A stretch of DNA of 64,000 nt from Veillonella rogosae JCM 15642. GTDB lineage: Bacteria; Bacillota; Negativicutes; Veillonellales; Veillonellaceae. The stretch is taken from positions 1-64,000 of the forward strand of contig NZ_PPCX01000011.1 of assembly GCF_002959775.1 (NCBI RefSeq). Direction: 5' to 3'. Under the pieces are notes generated by a model. It was given only the letters and a program-made list of their open reading frames with translations. It did not search any database and had not been told where the DNA came from. The stretch's first letter is position 1, and each line of letters begins with the position of its first letter. Below are positions 60,178-64,000 of this stretch, piece after piece. Made by a program: the position numbers and the translations under genes.

Positions 60178-60963
60178 CTACATGAATCGTTTCAGATATA
60201 CGCCGATACGCCCCTTACGAGATGTACCTGTAATGGCTTCTACCTTCATTCGGCCACGACCACGCATAGAAATAACATCCCCTTCTTTAACTTCTTGGGA
60301 TGCACCCTTAGCTGGTTGCCAGTTTACTTGCAATAATCCTGCATTAATAGCGCTTACCAATTTAGTACGAGACACGCTAAAACCAGAACTTGCCACCGCA
60401 TCTAAGCGCAAAGAAGCAACTGTAGTGCGGACTTCTTTAATTTTTTCTTCTTTTGGTGCAATATCTGATAGCTCAATAGCCTCTACAGATACGGAAACCA
60501 TAGCAATTTTTGTAAAGTTTTGAATCACGAAGTCTGCTACACTTTCATCCACCATAATTTGAGCGCCCCCTTGCTGAACGATAACGTCCCCAAATTTGGA
60601 GCGATCAATGCCAAGGCCCATCAAGGAGCCTAGCACATCGCGATGGGTAAGCAATCGGAACCGTGGGTCCCAATTTACCTTAAGGGCGCGAATGCCCATG
60701 TCCACAGTACCGTTAAAGTCGCTATCTACAAAGGCGATACGGATCCGTTCCGCCCCTTCATAGCCACCATCTGTCTTAACGATAAGCTGTGGGTAGTTAG
60801 CCTTGATGGCGTCTGCAATGACAAGGCCTGCAGGGCTCGTAAAGTCCGCCACGCGATAAGGGCGACCTTTTACAACCTGCTCAGCCAAGTCTAGCATGCG
60901 GCGAGCTTCCTCACCGCTGCCACTGGCTTCAAAATATCGTATTAATTTACTAGTATCTGCCAA
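60178..60963 (-). CDS. ylmH: S4-domain RNA-binding protein YlmH
   Basis: YlmH is an S4-type RNA-binding protein linked to ribosome rescue and cell division in Firmicutes. The 261-residue protein has an N-terminal alpha/beta region (VVKGRPYRVADFTSPA) and a C-terminal S4 domain (RLDAVASSGFSVSRTKLVSAINAGLLQVN). It appears to start at TTG (60963), 2 bp after proC, with GGGGAAAT about 9 nt upstream. No ATG fits the family start. It is the last gene of the cluster. Confidence 0.87.
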   Translation of the reverse strand: MADTSKLIRYFEASGSGEEARRMLDLAEQVVKGRPYRVADFTSPAGLVIADAIKANYPQLIVKTDGGYEGAERIRIAFVDSDFNGTVDMGIRALKVNWDPRFRLLTHRDVLGSLMGLGIDRSKFGDVIVQQGGAQIMVDESVADFVIQNFTKIAMVSVSVEAIELSDIAPKEEKIKEVRTTVASLRLDAVASSGFSVSRTKLVSAINAGLLQVNWQPAKGASQEVKEGDVISMRGRGRMKVEAITGTSRKGRIGVYLKRFM

Positions 60964-60965
60964 AA

Positions 60966-61760
60966 TTATTTCCCCAATTCATTCGACCGAGCAAGACATG
61001 CTACTACGCCATCTTGGAGAGCACTGCGAAGTCCACCTTTTTCCATAGCACCAATACCGGCAATGGTCGTGCCACCTGGACTTGTTACTTGATCTCGTAG
61101 TACTGCTGGATGATTGCCACTTTCAAGAGCCATCTTACCAGCACCATACATCGTTTGAGCCGCTGCCTTGATGGCCAAGTGACGAGGCAATCCGATGCGA
61201 ACGCCTGCATCAGCTAAAGCATCAAGAATGACGAACATATAGCCAGGACCTGCACCAGATAGTGCACCTAAGCGATCTAAATCAGCTTCGCTTACCACGG
61301 CCACTTCGCCGACAGCCTCAAACAAGGCTTGTACAGCGCGACCTAAGTCTGTATTTACATCATCCCCTGCAAGAGCCGTCATGCCTGCACCGATAGAAGC
61401 CGGTGTATTTGGCATAGCTCTAAACCAGTTAGCTTGCGGAATCGCTGCATCTAGAGTATCTAAGGTAATACCTGCTGCAACGGAAATCATAACAGTCCCA
61501 TAAGGTACTTCTTTTAACGTCTCAAATACAGATGGTAACACTTGTGGTTTTACGGCCAACAAAATGGTATTGTACTCGTTTACATCAGGCAATGTAGTAA
61601 AACCTACTACACCGAACTCCTCAGTAAGAGCCTTACATTGTTCTTCGCGACGCACGAGAATATGTGTATCACTTGCTTTCAACACGCCATGCTGTAATGC
61701 ACCGCGCAATAGAGCGCCACCCATTGAGCCAACGCCGATAAATAAGGTTTTACCTAACAT
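60966..61760 (-). CDS. proC: Pyrroline-5-carboxylate reductase
   Basis: ProC reduces pyrroline-5-carboxylate to proline with NAD(P)H. The protein is 264 residues from the ATG at 61760, which has GGTGGTGAC upstream; the in-frame ATG at 61775 has none. The dinucleotide loop IGVGSMGGALL, AVKPQVL, FRAMPNTPASIGAGM and the C-terminal signature SPGGTTIAGIGAMEKGGLRSAL are intact. It sits between sepF and ylmH, where many Firmicutes have ylmG. Confidence 0.95.
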   Translation of the reverse strand: MLGKTLFIGVGSMGGALLRGALQHGVLKASDTHILVRREEQCKALTEEFGVVGFTTLPDVNEYNTILLAVKPQVLPSVFETLKEVPYGTVMISVAAGITLDTLDAAIPQANWFRAMPNTPASIGAGMTALAGDDVNTDLGRAVQALFEAVGEVAVVSEADLDRLGALSGAGPGYMFVILDALADAGVRIGLPRHLAIKAAAQTMYGAGKMALESGNHPAVLRDQVTSPGGTTIAGIGAMEKGGLRSALQDGVVACLARSNELGK

Positions 61761-61786
61761 CGTTGTCACCACCATTTATAGAGAAA

Positions 61787-62284
61787 TTATTTATTGTCCC
61801 AAGCGTATTCGTTTTGCTCAGTTTTGTTGCTGTCATTATCAGAATAATCAATGGAAATGTTTACAGGTACGCACATGAAAATGTCTTTACCTACTTTTTC
61901 CAATTTGCCATCCAATGCAAAAGTCGCACCAGATACGAAGTCCACAATACGAGCTGCTTCATGAGGATCTGTATTTTCAAAGTTGATCAATACAGGACGC
62001 ATGTCGCGCAATTGATGTGTAATATTTTCAGAATCTTCAAATACTTTTGGTTCAATTACAACTACTTTCATAGCTGTTGGACGTTGTGTCATCGTAGATT
62101 GGCCTCCTACCTTGCGTGGATGAAATTCAGATGCGCCGGATACTGGAGCTACTGGAGCTACTGGTGTAGGTTCCGCTTCATATTCCTCTTCATCTTCATA
62201 GTCATAATCATCATATTCATAGTCATCATCATTTTTGCCTAAGAATAAGTTTTTTGCTTTGTCTAAATAATCTCCCAATGCCAT
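61787..62284 (-). CDS. sepF: Cell division protein SepF
   Basis: SepF anchors FtsZ filaments to the membrane and helps build the septum. The 165-residue protein has the expected N-terminal amphipathic helix (MALGDYLDKAKNLFLG), an acidic and proline-containing linker (about residues 17-60), and the SepF fold (KVVVIEPKVFEDSENI, PVLINFENTDPHEAARIVDFVSGATFAL). AGGAGG precedes the ATG. It is followed by proC and ylmH. Confidence 0.94.
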   Translation of the reverse strand: MALGDYLDKAKNLFLGKNDDDYEYDDYDYEDEEEYEAEPTPVAPVAPVSGASEFHPRKVGGQSTMTQRPTAMKVVVIEPKVFEDSENITHQLRDMRPVLINFENTDPHEAARIVDFVSGATFALDGKLEKVGKDIFMCVPVNISIDYSDNDSNKTEQNEYAWDNK

Positions 62285-62335
62285 TTGGATTTCCTCCTAA
62301 TACTTAACGCTATCGATTATCAGGCAACCCAAGCC

Positions 62336-63022
62336 TTAATCATACACACGTTCCCCAAAAATTGCTGTGCCTACACGAACGATGTTAGCCCCTTCTTCTA
62401 AAGCGACTTCAAAGTCGTGAGTCATCCCCATAGATAAATATTGAATCTGCCCCTCTTCAAAGTAGCCTTTCATATCCTCATACAAGGCGTTTGCTACGCG
62501 GAAGATTGGACGTGCTTCCTCTGGATTGTCGAAAAATGGCGCCATACACATCAAGCCCCGTACACGTACATGAGGCAATGTCTTTGCATAGTCTCGAATA
62601 TCTGGAAACTCCTCTACGGACATGCCCGTTTTGGAGGCTTCTCGAGCTACATTGACTTGCAATAATACGTCTTGCACCTTGTCGTGCTTTGTAGCGACCT
62701 TTTCGATTTCATCTAATAGTTTACGGCTGTCTACAGAATGAATTAAATCAAACATAGGCACCGCTTGACGCACCTTGTTGACCTGTAAATGTCCAATCAA
62801 GTGCCATGTTAATTGTGGCCCCTTATAGGTGAGCTGTTTTTCCTTGGCCTCTTGTACTCGGTTTTCCCCTACATGAGTGACACCGAGACTAGCCGCCTCC
62901 TCTACAGCTGACACAGGGTGATTCTTTGTAACCGCCACTAACAATGCTGTATCTACGCGACCAACGCGCGCCATAGCATCTGCCATGCGCTGCTGTATTG
63001 CGTGTAGGGATTCTTCAATCAC
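62336..63022 (-). CDS. yggS: YggS-family PLP-homeostasis protein
   Basis: The YggS/PLPHP family binds pyridoxal phosphate and controls its free pool. The 228-residue protein starts with GTG at 63022 (GGGGG 7 nt upstream). The PLP lysine is in LLVAVTKNHP, and HVGENRVQEAKEK, WHLIGHLQVNKV, LLQVNVAREASKTGM and MGMTHDFEVALEEGANIVRVG are typical. It precedes sepF, as in the Bacillus ylmE-ylmF arrangement. Confidence 0.94.
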   Translation of the reverse strand: MIEESLHAIQQRMADAMARVGRVDTALLVAVTKNHPVSAVEEAASLGVTHVGENRVQEAKEKQLTYKGPQLTWHLIGHLQVNKVRQAVPMFDLIHSVDSRKLLDEIEKVATKHDKVQDVLLQVNVAREASKTGMSVEEFPDIRDYAKTLPHVRVRGLMCMAPFFDNPEEARPIFRVANALYEDMKGYFEEGQIQYLSMGMTHDFEVALEEGANIVRVGTAIFGERVYD

Positions 63023-63195
63023 GTGAATGCCCCCTTCAATCTATATATAGTAATCATTAAATATATTTGTATAGACTATTCTATTATATAGTATTTAGCC
63101 TTGAATGTACATGATTTAGAGCTTATAAGCACCATAAATCCTTGCATGGATATGCTAACAATCATCTGCTTGATTCTAATTATTGTGAAAGCTAA

Positions 63196-64000
63196 TTATT
63201 GGCGCTCTTGTAACATCCCAAAAAGTGCCATACGGCCTGTTGTTCCTGCTTCACGGCGATAGGAATAGCAGTCGCTTTCAGTTACACTATCGGTACCACC
63301 GATAGCAATATGTTCTCTAGGTACACCATTAACTATGAGTCCTTCGGCGATAAAGTTCCATAAATTAATATAGGCCTTGTCTAATTTATCACCAGGATAG
63401 TTAACCACATCAGCTGCGTTTCGCTCTGTCATGCCTCGCCAAGCTAATTCAAAGCGTTTTCCTAGCTCTACATCGACTTCAAAAGACTCAGGTCCAATAC
63501 TAGGCCCAAGATATACATAACAATCTTTGAACTCAGTGCCATAAGTTTCTTTCATAGCCTCAATCGTAAGGACTGGTAAATGACCAATAGCTCCGCGCCA
63601 GCCCGCATGGACAGTCGCAATAGCATGATGTTTAGCATCGTAAATACCAACGCCTACACAGTCAGCGGTAAATAAGAATAATGGCACATTAGGTAATCTT
63701 GTAAATACCGCATCACAGTCAGCAATAGCCGTATCCTCCCCGAGAGCACCAGCACCAACGAGGTTTTCCGTAATTTCTACAGCCTTAAGACCATGTACTT
63801 GATTACCGCAGGAAATACGCGTCGGATCAACACCTAAATGATCCGCCACAACAGCTCGATTAGCTCGTACATTCTGAGCCTCATCCCCTACGTGAAAGGC
63901 TAAGTTTAACGATTCATAAGGGGCCTTCGATACGCCACCATGACGATAGGTATCCCCCATAACGATAGGAAATTGTTCAGCCCATTTGGGTGCTTCATAG
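63196..64000 (-). CDS. pgeF: PgeF/YlmD-family purine nucleoside phosphorylase-like protein, 5' end cut by window
   Basis: This is the laccase-domain (YfiH/YlmD) family, known for adenosine and inosine phosphorolysis and for peptidoglycan editing in E. coli. Metal/active-site residues appear in SCGNQVHGLKAVEI, FTADCVGVGIYD, ATVHAGWRGAIGH and YLGPSIGPESFEV. The reading frame stays open through the edge of the window before the internal ATG at 63960, so the true start lies outside. It heads the ylm-type cluster. The gap 63023-63195 to yggS shows nothing definite. Confidence 0.92.
   Translation of the reverse strand, partial: YEAPKWAEQFPIVMGDTYRHGGVSKAPYESLNLAFHVGDEAQNVRANRAVVADHLGVDPTRISCGNQVHGLKAVEITENLVGAGALGEDTAIADCDAVFTRLPNVPLFLFTADCVGVGIYDAKHHAIATVHAGWRGAIGHLPVLTIEAMKETYGTEFKDCYVYLGPSIGPESFEVDVELGKRFELAWRGMTERNAADVVNYPGDKLDKAYINLWNFIAEGLIVNGVPREHIAIGGTDSVTESDCYSYRREAGTTGRMALFGMLQERQ

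Overview
The window comes from a low-GC Firmicute, most likely a Negativicute of the Veillonella type. This is an inference from gene content: a one-chain pyruvate:ferredoxin oxidoreductase, a compact precorrin-2 operon, citrate lyase genes and a ylm-type division cluster. Only about 44 nt of 16S rRNA are present, too little to name a species. Nearly all genes lie on the minus strand. No transposase, integrase, phage gene or CRISPR array was seen.

Layout. 1-703: 5' end of a 16S gene with its leader and promoter, then a Lys-Gln-His tRNA operon with a consensus promoter and its own terminator. 849-11709: housekeeping and repair genes (speE, papain-like protein, cyclophilin, tcdA, gloA, sbcCD, nfo, a PerR-like regulator, a DEAD-box helicase). 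11818-14466: a small accessory patch (membrane protein, lipoprotein, FGE-like protein), partly bracketed by two copies of an aldehyde dehydrogenase terminator. 14467-24656: aldehyde dehydrogenase, tex-folA, thyA, recQ, putP and a WYL regulator. 25012-32098: a methyltransferase, PFOR, and a divergent LysR gene coupled to a small membrane protein. 32245-36106: secreted protein, MFS carrier, cupin, DUF4261-like protein. 36284-40582: a dicarboxylate/citrate-type carrier followed by citD-citE-citF. 40977-48757: LysR, Bax-inhibitor-1 protein, pyruvate kinase, dnaE, YgjP-like metalloprotease. 48920-52934: an AT-rich island of five unrecognised single-anchor proteins with a duplicated promoter segment and a decayed gene. 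52934-60120: XRE regulator, then sirC-hemA-hemC-cobA/hemD-hemB-hemL, which takes glutamyl-tRNA to uroporphyrinogen III and precorrin-2/sirohydrochlorin. 60178-64000: pgeF-yggS-sepF-proC-ylmH, a cell-division-linked cluster.

The observation I rate highest is in the citrate lyase operon. The serine that carries the phosphoribosyl-dephospho-CoA prosthetic group in characterised CitD proteins is read here as lysine. The genes that make, attach and acetylate that group (citG, citX, citC) are absent from the cluster. Together these suggest a citrate-lyase-like complex that may not use the covalently bound cofactor. Second is the AT-rich island, where paralogous membrane-anchored proteins, a 141-143 bp promoter-bearing repeat and a gene remnant point to recent duplication and decay.
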